Of a stretch of 64,000 nucleotides of DNA, positions 17,216-24,679 are shown one piece after another. The translations under genes and the position numbers were made by a program. The notes beneath the pieces are model-generated. The model saw only the letters and a list, made by a program, of their open reading frames with translations, did no database searches and had not been told where the DNA came from. The DNA is from Hyphomonadaceae bacterium UBA1933 (lineage in GTDB: Bacteria; Pseudomonadota; Alphaproteobacteria; Caulobacterales; Aquidulcibacteraceae). Position 1 is the stretch's first letter, and every line of letters begins with the position of its first letter. The stretch lies in assembly GCA_002337085.1 (NCBI GenBank), contig DDFH01000006.1:897098-961097 (forward strand), read 5' to 3'.

Positions 17216-17688
17216 AATTCATTGCCTTGTAATTTTATTGTCCATGAAAGTATTGATGGTGCAAGGTCTGAATTCATTTCGCTACGCAATACCAAATCAA
17301 TTTTTCGCCCCAGTAAATCTTCTAATGCTTGCCCAAGGCCAATTCTGTCTTTTAATAAATCGTAATTTTTTGGAAAATCGACAAGGAAATCAATATCACT
17401 ATTCTTGTTATCTTCACCGCGTGCAACCGAGCCGAAAAGACTTATACTTGTCGCATTGTGGTCTTTAGCAATTTTTTTGATTTTATCAGCTTGCGCAATT
17501 ATTTGTGGGCGAATTGAAACATATGGAACATTTTTATTCTTAATCTTTTTCAAGACCGCATATTCATTTGCAGAAATGTAATAACCAACAGGCCGTCCGT
17601 GTGATGTAACCTCAATCACATCGCGTTGAACATCTATATTTTGCTTGCCAAAATTATTCACAAATTCTGTGGCTGTTATAGTTTGCAT
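17212..17688 (-). CDS. mntA: Phd-like/MNT nucleotidyltransferase fusion antitoxin
   Basis: A 158-residue two-part protein. Residues 1-~50 (ITATEFVNNFGK ... ISANEYAVLKKIK) look like a Phd/YefM antitoxin DNA-binding domain. Residues ~65-155 are a minimal nucleotidyltransferase with GSVARG at 86-91, SDID at 97-100 and the third acidic residue D131 in KIDLVL. A plain MntA would be about 100 residues. ATG 17688 has an AGG ribosome site; the frame upstream to 17763 is rejected. The fusion suggests one protein both represses the operon and AMPylates the HEPN toxin. Confidence 0.8.
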   Translation of the reverse strand: MQTITATEFVNNFGKQNIDVQRDVIEVTSHGRPVGYYISANEYAVLKKIKNKNVPYVSIRPQIIAQADKIKKIAKDHNATSISLFGSVARGEDNKNSDIDFLVDFPKNYDLLKDRIGLGQALEDLLGRKIDLVLRSEMNSDLAPSILSWTIKLQGNEL

Positions 17689-17692
17689 AAAA

Positions 17693-17736
17693 TTACCTAA
17701 AATATCTAATTTATGTATTTTAGCTAAAATAGGTAA
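17693..17736. promoter_or_regulatory. Palindromic operator of the HEPN/MNT operon
   Basis: TTACCTA 17693-17699 and TAGGTAA 17730-17736 form an outer inverted repeat. Inside, TATTTTAGCTAAAATA at 17716-17731 is a perfect 16-base palindrome. The element lies 5 bases upstream of the antitoxin start, where a Phd-type autorepressor would bind. Confidence 0.65.
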
Positions 17737-18014
17737 AATTGTAAAGAGCAATATTATCTTCATGTTTTATAGATTTTGTTCTGGATTTAGTTTTGAAATA
17801 TTTGGGTTTTCGCAAAAAAATCCTGCTAAACCTTCAAAGCCCATCAATATTTATCAAAAAATTGCAATAATTGCCGTTGACATGGAATAATTTGTTGGGT
17901 AATCGGCGCGGGATGACAAAGCAAATGATTACAAAGATTACCATTAAACCAACTCGCTGTGGCGGGGTGGGTTTGTATGGGCGCGTAATTTAAGGGCAGT
18001 CATACGAACAACAA

Positions 18015-18050
18015 CCCCGCGAAGATGCGGGGTTTTGTTTTCCCCGCATC
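18015..18050 (+). promoter_or_regulatory. Two mutually exclusive hairpins upstream of asd
   Basis: Hairpin A is CCCCGC (18015-18020) with GCGGGG (18027-18032), followed by TTTTGTTTT, and looks like a terminator. Hairpin B is AGATGCGGGG (18023-18032) with CCCCGCATCT (18042-18051), and uses the same GCGGGG strand. Only one can form at a time, the layout of an attenuator. It may also be a dispersed repeat copy that landed here. The 17764-18074 gap holds no gene. Confidence 0.45.
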
Positions 18051-18074
18051 TCGCAACAATAGGAGATGCACAAA

Positions 18075-19127
18075 GTGCCACAAAATAATTTGCTAAAGAA
18101 TAATCCACCAAACATCGGTATCGTTGGCGCAACTGGCTTGGTTGGCGAGATGATGCGCGAAATCTTATTAGAGCGTAACTTTCCATTGGGTCAATTACGG
18201 CTTTTTGCGTCCGCTCGTTCGGCTGGAAAAGTTGTAAAATGCGGCGATAAAGATATTGTGGTCGAAGATGCCGCAACCGCCGATTTCACTGGCCTTGATA
18301 TTGTGTTCTTTTCGGCGGGTGGATCAACCTCAAAAGCCTTGGCGCCAAAAGTTGCCGCTGCGGGTGCGGTTGTGATTGATAATTCATCGGCATGGCGTGA
18401 TGATTTGGACATTCCTTTGGTGGTTGCAGAGGTAAACCAACACACTTTGAAATCAATTCCAAAGGGAATTATTGCCAACCCAAATTGTACCACAATGGCG
18501 GCAATGCCAGTTTTAAAACCATTGCATAGTGCCGCAGGTTTAAAACGCCTAACCGTAAGCACTTATCAGGCGGTTTCTGGCGGCGGCGTTGAAGGTTGCC
18601 AAGTTTTAGAAAGCCAAATTCAGGCCGCAAGTGATAATTGCGGCGAACTTGCCCGCCATCCAGAAAATGTTAAATTGCCAGAAGCAAAAAAATGGGCGGT
18701 TCCAATTGCATATAATGTTGTGCCGCTAAATTATGTTTTGGTTGAAGATGGCTTCACCGAAGAAGAAATCAAATTGCGCAATGAAAGCCGCCGTATTTTA
18801 GAAATTCCAGAGCTTCCAGTGGTTGGAACTTGTGTTCGTGTTCCGGTATTCTCCGGTCACTCATTGTCAATTAATGCCGAGTTTGAAAACGAAATTTCGG
18901 TGCAAAAGGCATTAGAATTGCTTGGCAAATCGGAAGGTGTTGCGGTGGTTGATATTCCAAACCCGCTTGAGGCAACCGGCAAAGACCCGGTTTTTGTTGG
19001 CCGCGTTCGCAAAGATCCAACCGTTGAACATGGTTTGGCGTTATTCTTGTCAAATGATAATCTTCGCAAGGGTGCGGCATTAAACGCCGTGCAAATCGCC
19101 GAAGTTTTATTAAGCGGCAAATATTAA
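18075..19127 (+). CDS. asd: Aspartate-semialdehyde dehydrogenase
   Basis: A 350-residue NADPH enzyme that makes aspartate semialdehyde from aspartyl phosphate, the branch point to lysine/diaminopimelate, threonine and methionine. The Rossmann loop IGIVGATGLVGEMM is near residue 14. The catalytic Cys is in IIANPNCTTMAAMPVL, and the active-site His is probably in VPVFSGHSLSINAEF. GTG 18075 is preferred: AGGAG at 18061-18065 gives 9 bases of spacing, while ATG 18066 directly touches that site and would lack room. dapD lies convergent downstream. Confidence 0.95.
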   Translation: MPQNNLLKNNPPNIGIVGATGLVGEMMREILLERNFPLGQLRLFASARSAGKVVKCGDKDIVVEDAATADFTGLDIVFFSAGGSTSKALAPKVAAAGAVVIDNSSAWRDDLDIPLVVAEVNQHTLKSIPKGIIANPNCTTMAAMPVLKPLHSAAGLKRLTVSTYQAVSGGGVEGCQVLESQIQAASDNCGELARHPENVKLPEAKKWAVPIAYNVVPLNYVLVEDGFTEEEIKLRNESRRILEIPELPVVGTCVRVPVFSGHSLSINAEFENEISVQKALELLGKSEGVAVVDIPNPLEATGKDPVFVGRVRKDPTVEHGLALFLSNDNLRKGAALNAVQIAEVLLSGKY

Positions 19128-19128
19128 G

Positions 19129-19165
19129 AAAAAAGGGTGGCAATTTTATAGTTGCCACCCTTTTT
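19129..19165. terminator. Bidirectional terminator between asd and dapD
   Basis: AGGGTGGCAA pairs with TTGCCACCCT across TTTTATAG, with an A tract on the left and TTTTT on the right. It serves both converging genes. Confidence 0.9.
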
Positions 19166-19186
19166 ATTTGATAAAATTTTTAGAAA

Positions 19187-20035
19187 TTAATCACGCAAAA
19201 GCTCATTAATTCCGGTTTTAGAGCGGGTTTGTGCATCCACACGTTTTACGATTACCGCACAATAAAGGCTTGGGCCACCTTTTGGATCTGGTAATGAGCC
19301 AGGGACGACAACCGCATAAGACGGAACTTCACCACGGAAAACTTCGCCAGTTGCACGGTCGATAATTTTGGTTGATGCCCCAAGATATACGCCCATTGAA
19401 ATTACCGCACCTTCACGCACGATTACACCTTCGGCAACTTCTGCACGCGCACCGATAAAGCAATTATCCTCAATAATAACGGGCCCCGCTTGAAGTGGTT
19501 CAAGTACGCCACCAATACCAACGCCACCTGAAAGGTGAACATTCGCACCAATTTGTGCGCAAGAGCCAACAGTTGACCAAGTATCAACCATGGTTTTTTC
19601 ACCAACATATGCACCAATATTCACGAATGACGGCATTAAAACCGCATCTTTGGCAATGAAAGAACCATGACGAACCACAGCACCAGGAACCATGCGGAAA
19701 CCGGCATTGCGGAAATCATCCTCATTCCAGCGTGCAGTTTTTAGAGGCACTTTATCAAATGAGCGCCCTGCGGGCTGGATAAGGTGTCTATCATGTTCTG
19801 GGTCGATAACCATATTATCATTAAGGCGGAAAGAGAGAAGAACCGCTTTTTTAAGCCATTGATTTACAACCCAATCACCATCATTCTTTTGCGCCACACG
19901 AAATTCGCCACGATCAAGCCCCGCAAGGGCAAAATCAACCGCATCGCGAACTTCGCCTGTGGTTGCGATATTGATTTCGGCACGGTTTTCCCATGCGGTG
20001 TCGATAATGGTTTGAAGCTGTTGGGTATCAGTCAT
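19187..20035 (-). CDS. dapD: 2,3,4,5-tetrahydropyridine-2,6-dicarboxylate N-succinyltransferase
   Basis: A 282-residue hexapeptide-repeat acyltransferase of the succinylase route to diaminopimelate and lysine. Left-handed beta-helix turns are visible from about residue 110 (PGAVVRHGSFIAKDAVLMPSF, then VGSCAQIGANVHLSGGVGIGG, then FIGARAEVAEGVIVREGAVI). Length equals the usual family length. Its ATG overlaps the stop of the HAD gene by one base (TAATG), so they form an operon with argB upstream, a gene order common in rhizobial genomes. Confidence 0.97.
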   Translation of the reverse strand: MTDTQQLQTIIDTAWENRAEINIATTGEVRDAVDFALAGLDRGEFRVAQKNDGDWVVNQWLKKAVLLSFRLNDNMVIDPEHDRHLIQPAGRSFDKVPLKTARWNEDDFRNAGFRMVPGAVVRHGSFIAKDAVLMPSFVNIGAYVGEKTMVDTWSTVGSCAQIGANVHLSGGVGIGGVLEPLQAGPVIIEDNCFIGARAEVAEGVIVREGAVISMGVYLGASTKIIDRATGEVFRGEVPSYAVVVPGSLPDPKGGPSLYCAVIVKRVDAQTRSKTGINELLRD

Positions 20036-20754
20036 TATTCTTTTCCCTGTTTAATTACATTTTCGATAAAACCGCCAAGGTTATCGGTGTTAAAATGGAT
20101 ATGTTCTTTTTGTGTGTCTTCTAAACCTGCTGGCTTATGTCCCTCTGGTTCGTCATCCCAATCGTGGTGAGACCATACCAAAAGCGTCATAAAGCCCATT
20201 TCATGCGCGGTGACAAGATTTTTCGATAAATCTTCGACCATTACCGCAGATTGCGGGTTTATATCATGGGTTTTGATAAGGGTTTCAAAAGCGCTTTTTT
20301 CCGGCTTTGGTTTAAAGTCGGTGGCGGCAATATCGATTAAATCGTGAAAAATCCCTTCAAGCCCAAGTGCCGCCAATGCGTTTTCGGCATGTTTGCGCGA
20401 GCCATTGGTAAAAATGGTTTTGCGTGCGGGCAGGGCGTTTATAGCATCCCGCAGGCGCGGGTCGGGTTTTAAAATTGAATAATCAATATCGTGCACATGG
20501 TGCAAATAATCATATGGATCAATATCATGGTGAAGCATCAGGCCATTAAGTGTTGTGCCATGTTCAACATAATATTTTTTTTGAATGGCACGCGCCTCAT
20601 CAAGTGGCAGTCCAAGAAAATCGGCAACATAGCGGTTCATCTTTACCTGAATTTGCGGAAATAGCGCGCATTCTTGCGGATATAAGGTATTATCAAGGTC
20701 AAAGACCCAGTCCTTGGCGGCATATAATTTATGTAAATTTTTGTTCAAAGCCAA
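20035..20754 (-). CDS. HAD-family pyrimidine 5'-nucleotidase-like protein
   Basis: A 239-residue HAD hydrolase. Motif I is VFDLDNTLYP (DxDxT), motif II is the TIFTNGS stretch, and motifs III-IV are FKPKPEKSAFE and VMVEDLSKNLVTA. This wording matches the pyrimidine 5'-nucleotidase subgroup (SDT1/YjjG-related), expected to remove phosphate from nucleoside monophosphates. The position between argB and dapD is conserved in alphaproteobacteria although no link to lysine or arginine synthesis is known. Start taken as the ATG at 20754. Confidence 0.85.
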   Translation of the reverse strand: MALNKNLHKLYAAKDWVFDLDNTLYPQECALFPQIQVKMNRYVADFLGLPLDEARAIQKKYYVEHGTTLNGLMLHHDIDPYDYLHHVHDIDYSILKPDPRLRDAINALPARKTIFTNGSRKHAENALAALGLEGIFHDLIDIAATDFKPKPEKSAFETLIKTHDINPQSAVMVEDLSKNLVTAHEMGFMTLLVWSHHDWDDEPEGHKPAGLEDTQKEHIHFNTDNLGGFIENVIKQGKE

Positions 20755-20768
20755 ACCTTAATTTTATC

Positions 20769-20858
20769 ATGCCGGAATTTTCCAAAGGAAAATGTCCGGT
20801 ATCTTGTTACGTTCTACGACGCGATACCGGATAATTTGTTTTACAAATTTCCGGTATG
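20769..20858. repeat. CCGG-centred inverted repeats between argB and the HAD gene
   Basis: CCGGAATTTTCC (20772-20783) pairs with GGAAAATGTCCGG (20787-20799) with one bulge. ATACCGGA (20824-20831) pairs with TCCGGTAT (20850-20857), extended inside by AATTTG/CAAATT. GTATC (20799-20803) and GATAC (20823-20827) also match. The whole argB-HAD gap is made of these units, so the operon mRNA would be heavily folded here. It looks like a REP-type insert of a different family from that at 6372-7184. Confidence 0.6.
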
Positions 20859-20862
20859 ACAT

Positions 20863-21789
20863 CTATGCCTTTATCAGCGTGCCGATACCGGTTGAGGTGA
20901 ACAATTCCATCAAGATTGAATGATGTTGCCGACCGTCAAGAATAACAACCGCTTCAACACCTGCTTCGATTGCCGCTATTGCGGTCTCTAGTTTTGGAAT
21001 CATGCCACCAACCGCAGCGCCAGTTTCAATTAATTCACGGGCGCGTTTTACGTCCATTTCACGGATTAATTCTTTGTTTTCGTCCAAAACGCCTGCGATA
21101 TCGGTTAGAAGTAAAAAGCGTTTTGCCTTTACCGAACCTGCCAATGCCCCGGCGGCAGTGTCGGCATTTACATTGAATGTTGCCCCGCTTTCATCAACGC
21201 CAATTGGCGCGATTACAGGAACATAATCATGATCCGCACTTAGAAGTGACATCACAAGTTGAGCATCAACTTTGGCGGGGTCGCCAACAAAGCCCAAATC
21301 AACCACTGCTTCGATATTGGAATCAGGGTCTTTTTTGGTGCGTGTAACTTTTTCAACTTTGAAAAGATTGGCGTCTTTACCAGAAAGACCAACGCCGCGC
21401 ACATCTGCCTCACGTCCGGCATCGGTGATAAGGTGGGCAAGTTCTTTGTTGACCGCACCCGATAAAACCATTTCGGCAATTTCCATGGTTTCTTTATCTG
21501 TAACCCGCAAACCATCAATAAAGCGGCTTTCAACACCCGCCTTTTTTAACATGGCTGAAATTTGCGGGCCGCCGCCATGAACCACAATCGGATGAATGCC
21601 AACCAGTTTTAAAAGCACTACATCAGCGGCAAATTTCTTTGCGCTTTCGCTATCACCCATTGCGTGGCCGCCGTATTTTATCACCACGGTTTCACGGTCA
21701 TATTTCTGAATATATGGCAATGCCTCGGCAAGGGTTTTTGCGGTGGTTTTTGCGTCTTCAAAAGGGTTATTAATAGCGTCTTTAGTCAT
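20863..21789 (-). CDS. argB: N-acetylglutamate kinase
   Basis: A 308-residue amino-acid kinase, the second step of arginine synthesis from N-acetylglutamate. Landmarks are VVIKYGGHAMGD (phosphate loop) near residue 36, VVHGGGPQI, FNVNADTAAG and GGMIPKLETA. ATG 21789 fits the family N-terminus best; in-frame ATG 21816 and TTG 21825 are possible and none has a clear ribosome site. It heads the argB - HAD - dapD run. argD and argF are 12-14 kb away on the other strand. Confidence 0.95.
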   Translation of the reverse strand: MTKDAINNPFEDAKTTAKTLAEALPYIQKYDRETVVIKYGGHAMGDSESAKKFAADVVLLKLVGIHPIVVHGGGPQISAMLKKAGVESRFIDGLRVTDKETMEIAEMVLSGAVNKELAHLITDAGREADVRGVGLSGKDANLFKVEKVTRTKKDPDSNIEAVVDLGFVGDPAKVDAQLVMSLLSADHDYVPVIAPIGVDESGATFNVNADTAAGALAGSVKAKRFLLLTDIAGVLDENKELIREMDVKRARELIETGAAVGGMIPKLETAIAAIEAGVEAVVILDGRQHHSILMELFTSTGIGTLIKA

Positions 21790-22042
21790 GGTGTGCGCAA
21801 TAGCCACAAAAACCATCAAAAGCAAATAAAAATATTATTTTGACCTGTTGTTAGTTCTTTATTTACCTAGTTTTAGACCTTGCAACATTTTGTACTTATA
21901 ATTGCAATGAATCTATTGCTCAAATATAGTTAATTCTCATTGCAAAATAATTCGATTTGTAGCAAAAGTGCCGTTGAGAGGGTGGGGATTCTTAAGAGAA
22001 TTTCTAAACGCTTAAGTGCGTATTTAGTATCAGGAGATATTT

Positions 22043-23527
22043 ATGGCTGGAAAGAAAATTGTGGATGAGGCAAAAGACGCTGCATCTGCTGTAACCAAAA
22101 AGACTAAAGCTGCTGTTACAAAGACAGCAGCAAAGGGTGCAAAAGCGGCAAAAGAAGTTGCTGATAAAGGTGCGGATGTTGCCAAAGATGTAACCAAAAA
22201 AGCGACCAAAGCGGCAGCAAAAGGAAAAGATGCTGCGAAAGATGCTTTGGGTGCTGCTGCTGGCATTATTGGCAAAGTAAAAGACAAAGCTCTTGACGTT
22301 GCCGGCGATGTTGTTGATGGCGCCAAAGATATTGCCGAAGATGCTGCTGAAACAGCAGGCAATGTTACCGAAAAAGTAAAAAAGGGTGCAAAGGCTGCCG
22401 CTGCTAAGGCTGCGGAAACTGCAAAAGATGTTGTTGAAGATGCTACTGAAGTTGCTGGTGTTGTTGCCACAAAAGTAACAAAAGGCGCGCAAGACGCGGC
22501 TGAAAAAGTTGGCGACGTTGCCGAGGATGTTGGTGATGCAATTAAAGACGGCGTTGAAAAAATCGGTGGCGCAGGTGCGGCTGCGCTAGGTGCTGGTGCG
22601 GCGGCTGTTGGTGGTGTTGCCGCTGCTGCGGGCGATCTTGGTAAAGGTGCGGCTGAATTGGCGGATAAAGGTCTTGATGCGGCGCATGACGTTGCTGAAA
22701 AAGGTGCTGCCCTTGCAAAAGATGCGGTTTCTGGCGTTGGTGCTGCTGCGTCTGGCCTGGTTGAAGAAGGCAAAAAAGGCGGTGGCGTTCTTATTCCATT
22801 GCTTTTAATTGTCGCTGTTGGTGGTCTTGGCTGGTACGCTTTGTCAAAAGGAACCCCAAAAACTGAAGTTCCTGCTATGACTGCTGAAGTTAAGGCAGAA
22901 CAACCGGCATGGTTTGGTGGCATTGTTGACGGCCTTAAAGAAAAATTCCCATGGCTAAGCCTTAAATTAAATGGAACTTCTTTGATTGCTTCTGGTGAAG
23001 CTGCTGACAAGAATGCAAAAGATGCCGCGCTTGCGGATCTTTCAATGTCGCTTGAAACTTCTGACGGTAAAGGCACTTTGGTTATTGATGATATTAAAGT
23101 TGCTGGTTCTACTGAAACGCCAATCGGTGCGGCTTTGGCGGCATTGGGTGAAAACCCTGATGCGGCAGCATGTACAAAAGCGTTCACCGATACAATGGCG
23201 GGACGTACCATTAATTTTGCAACTGGTGCGGCGACTGTGAACGGTGATTCTGCTAATTTGCTCAACGTTCTTACTGGTATCGCAACCGCATGTAAGGCAC
23301 ATAAAATCGAAGTTGCTGGGCATACTGATGCACGTGGCAATGCCGATGCGAACCTTAAATTATCACAATCTCGCGCGGATGCTGTTAAGGCGTTCTGGGT
23401 AGAGAAGGGGGTTCCGGCCGAGGGGCTTACTGCAAAAGGATATGGCGCAACCAAGCCGCTTGATGCCGCTGCTACTGAAGAGGCTTATGCAAAGAATCGC
23501 AGAACTGAATTCACAGTTACCGATTAG
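22043..23527 (+). CDS. OmpA-domain protein with long Lys/Ala-rich helical N-terminus and internal membrane anchor
   Basis: A 494-residue protein with unusual order. Residues 1-~75 are Lys/Ala/Thr-rich like histone H1. Residues ~75-240 continue as amphipathic Ala/Lys/Asp/Val repeats of LEA or apolipoprotein type. One membrane helix spans ~246-268 (GVLIPLLLIVAVGGLGWYAL). Then comes a short beta/alpha part resembling BON (~300-355), and a C-terminal OmpA-like peptidoglycan domain (~385-494) with VAGHTDARG, LSQSRADAVKAF, GYGATKPL and NRRTEF. With no N-terminal signal, the helical part should be cytoplasmic and the OmpA part periplasmic. Good GGAG ribosome site. Function not known. Confidence 0.85.
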   Translation: MAGKKIVDEAKDAASAVTKKTKAAVTKTAAKGAKAAKEVADKGADVAKDVTKKATKAAAKGKDAAKDALGAAAGIIGKVKDKALDVAGDVVDGAKDIAEDAAETAGNVTEKVKKGAKAAAAKAAETAKDVVEDATEVAGVVATKVTKGAQDAAEKVGDVAEDVGDAIKDGVEKIGGAGAAALGAGAAAVGGVAAAAGDLGKGAAELADKGLDAAHDVAEKGAALAKDAVSGVGAAASGLVEEGKKGGGVLIPLLLIVAVGGLGWYALSKGTPKTEVPAMTAEVKAEQPAWFGGIVDGLKEKFPWLSLKLNGTSLIASGEAADKNAKDAALADLSMSLETSDGKGTLVIDDIKVAGSTETPIGAALAALGENPDAAACTKAFTDTMAGRTINFATGAATVNGDSANLLNVLTGIATACKAHKIEVAGHTDARGNADANLKLSQSRADAVKAFWVEKGVPAEGLTAKGYGATKPLDAAATEEAYAKNRRTEFTVTD

Positions 23528-23544
23528 CACTTTGCACATTTAAC

Positions 23545-23574
23545 AAAAAGCCGCCAAGGTTGGCGGCTTTTTTT
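23545..23574 (+). terminator. Intrinsic terminator of the OmpA-domain gene
   Basis: AGCCGCCAA pairs with TTGGCGGCT across GG, flanked by AAAAA and seven T. Confidence 0.92.
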
Positions 23575-23607
23575 GTGGCTTTTGTTTATATAAACCAACC
23601 TGAATCA

Positions 23608-23636
23608 AAAAACCCGAAGGCAGAACCTTCGGGCTT
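23608..23636 (-). terminator. Intrinsic terminator of the small CPYC membrane protein gene
   Basis: On the minus strand CCCGAAGG (23633-23626) pairs with CCTTCGGG (23620-23613) and is followed by TTTTTT. Confidence 0.88.
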
Positions 23637-23659
23637 ATTTCGAGATATTACTTAAATGA

Positions 23660-23932
23660 TTATGCTTTTTTGAAAAGAGAAATCAAAGAAGCACCAAAGG
23701 CAGCCACAGCAACATAGCAATATGGGCAGTGTCCGATTAAACCCATTTCATGGAAGCCATTACCGCTATTTGTAAATAAAGAGCAGAAAGCCTGTCCTGA
23801 AATTTGTGCCTCAGGTGAAAGGGTTGTTAAATAGGTTGAAATAAGACCTACTATTGCCCACAAAACTGATGTCATAATGCCAGATTTAGAAAAACCGATT
23901 TCCAAATTCATAGCCTTAGCGATTGATTTCAT
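23660..23932 (-). CDS. Small two-helix membrane protein with a CPYC motif, unrecognised
   Basis: A 90-residue protein with two hydrophobic segments (~17-38 and ~64-85). Between them lies a loop with QAFCSLF, and just at the second helix GHCPYCYVAV. CPxC is the redox-active pattern of thioredoxin-fold proteins, yet there is no such fold here; with the third Cys the motif could also bind metal. ATG 23932 follows a GGGGGCG ribosome site; the TTG at 23944 is rejected. It has its own terminator and lies between the OmpA-domain gene and the MazG-like gene. Confidence 0.6.
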   Translation of the reverse strand: MKSIAKAMNLEIGFSKSGIMTSVLWAIVGLISTYLTTLSPEAQISGQAFCSLFTNSGNGFHEMGLIGHCPYCYVAVAAFGASLISLFKKA

Positions 23933-24124
23933 ATTCGCCCCCAAAAAACTAACCTGTTTGCAATAGGATATAATGTCCTACTCGTAAATACTTAATCTGC
24001 TAAAACCAAGCGCGACAATTGCGCGCAATTTGCTTTGATTGTTTTTGCACCAAATGATGCGTCCAATTACGGCATACATAGACATATATATGTATATATA
24101 CATTATATAATGGTTGGATAGCAG

Positions 24125-24427
24125 ATGGATAGTAAAGAATTAACGCAAAAAATTATGCAGGTTTCGGATATTTATGCCAAAAGATTTGATATTGCGCGTG
24201 ACAAGGATTGGTATTTCTATAAATTTATAGAAGAAGTCGGTGAAATGACTAAATCCTATAATGATTATTGTGGTCGTGGTCGCAATGCACCATCTAAAGA
24301 ATCAGAACAGCAGTTCAAAGATGAGCTTGCCGATGTTTTTGCCCATTTAATCCTTTTTGCCAAGGCGCATGAAATAGATTTTGAAGACGCTATAAAAGAA
24401 AAATGGTTCAAATATCTCGAAAACTGA
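24125..24427 (+). CDS. MazG-like nucleotide pyrophosphohydrolase
   Basis: A 100-residue all-alpha protein with the MazG/PRA-PH acidic motif set: FIEEVGEMTKSY (ExxE) and, 40 residues on, DELADVFAHLILFA (ExxD), which together bind Mg. Single-domain members hydrolyse non-canonical or signalling NTPs to NMP and pyrophosphate. No ribosome site is obvious. The upstream 24080-24110 tract is alternating AT and may serve as promoter. Substrate unknown. Confidence 0.75.
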   Translation: MDSKELTQKIMQVSDIYAKRFDIARDKDWYFYKFIEEVGEMTKSYNDYCGRGRNAPSKESEQQFKDELADVFAHLILFAKAHEIDFEDAIKEKWFKYLEN

Positions 24428-24615
24428 TTCTTTTGTAAATTTACCAAACCCTTAAACCTAAAGTATTTGGTTTTTTACGGAATGATACAAAAGCCCAGAC
24501 TTGGACGGAATGTCCACTTGCAAATTGCAGAATTTTTTTTCCCAATAGCAGTAAAAAACCATGATGCGACATTAAGTCATGTCCCATTAATATTAAAAAT
24601 AGCGCATTGGAAAGG

Positions 24616-24629
24616 TTGATTTCCATCAC
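24616..24629 (+). promoter_or_regulatory. FNR/FixK-type box upstream of ccoN
   Basis: TTGAT-TTCC-ATCAC matches the FNR/FixK consensus TTGAT-N4-ATCAA at nine of ten positions. A -10-like TATCTA lies at 24649-24654, giving near class II spacing and a transcript start about 20 bases before ccoN. This fits low-oxygen induction of the oxidase. Confidence 0.75.
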
Positions 24630-24679
24630 CGTAGTATTATACGGGTGGTATCTATGTGTTATTTATTAGGGGTGGTTCA

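Noticed and set aside
22030..23454. Long minus-strand open frame (474 codons) opposite the OmpA-domain gene
   Set aside because: It is a shadow of the Ala/Lys-rich plus-strand gene: low-complexity Ser/Ala/Pro product, no ribosome site, while the plus frame has a clear OmpA domain.
24080..24115. Alternating TATATATGTATATATACAT tract as an operator or origin-like element
   Set aside because: Low-complexity AT repeat without associated replication or regulator gene; at most promoter DNA of the MazG-like gene.
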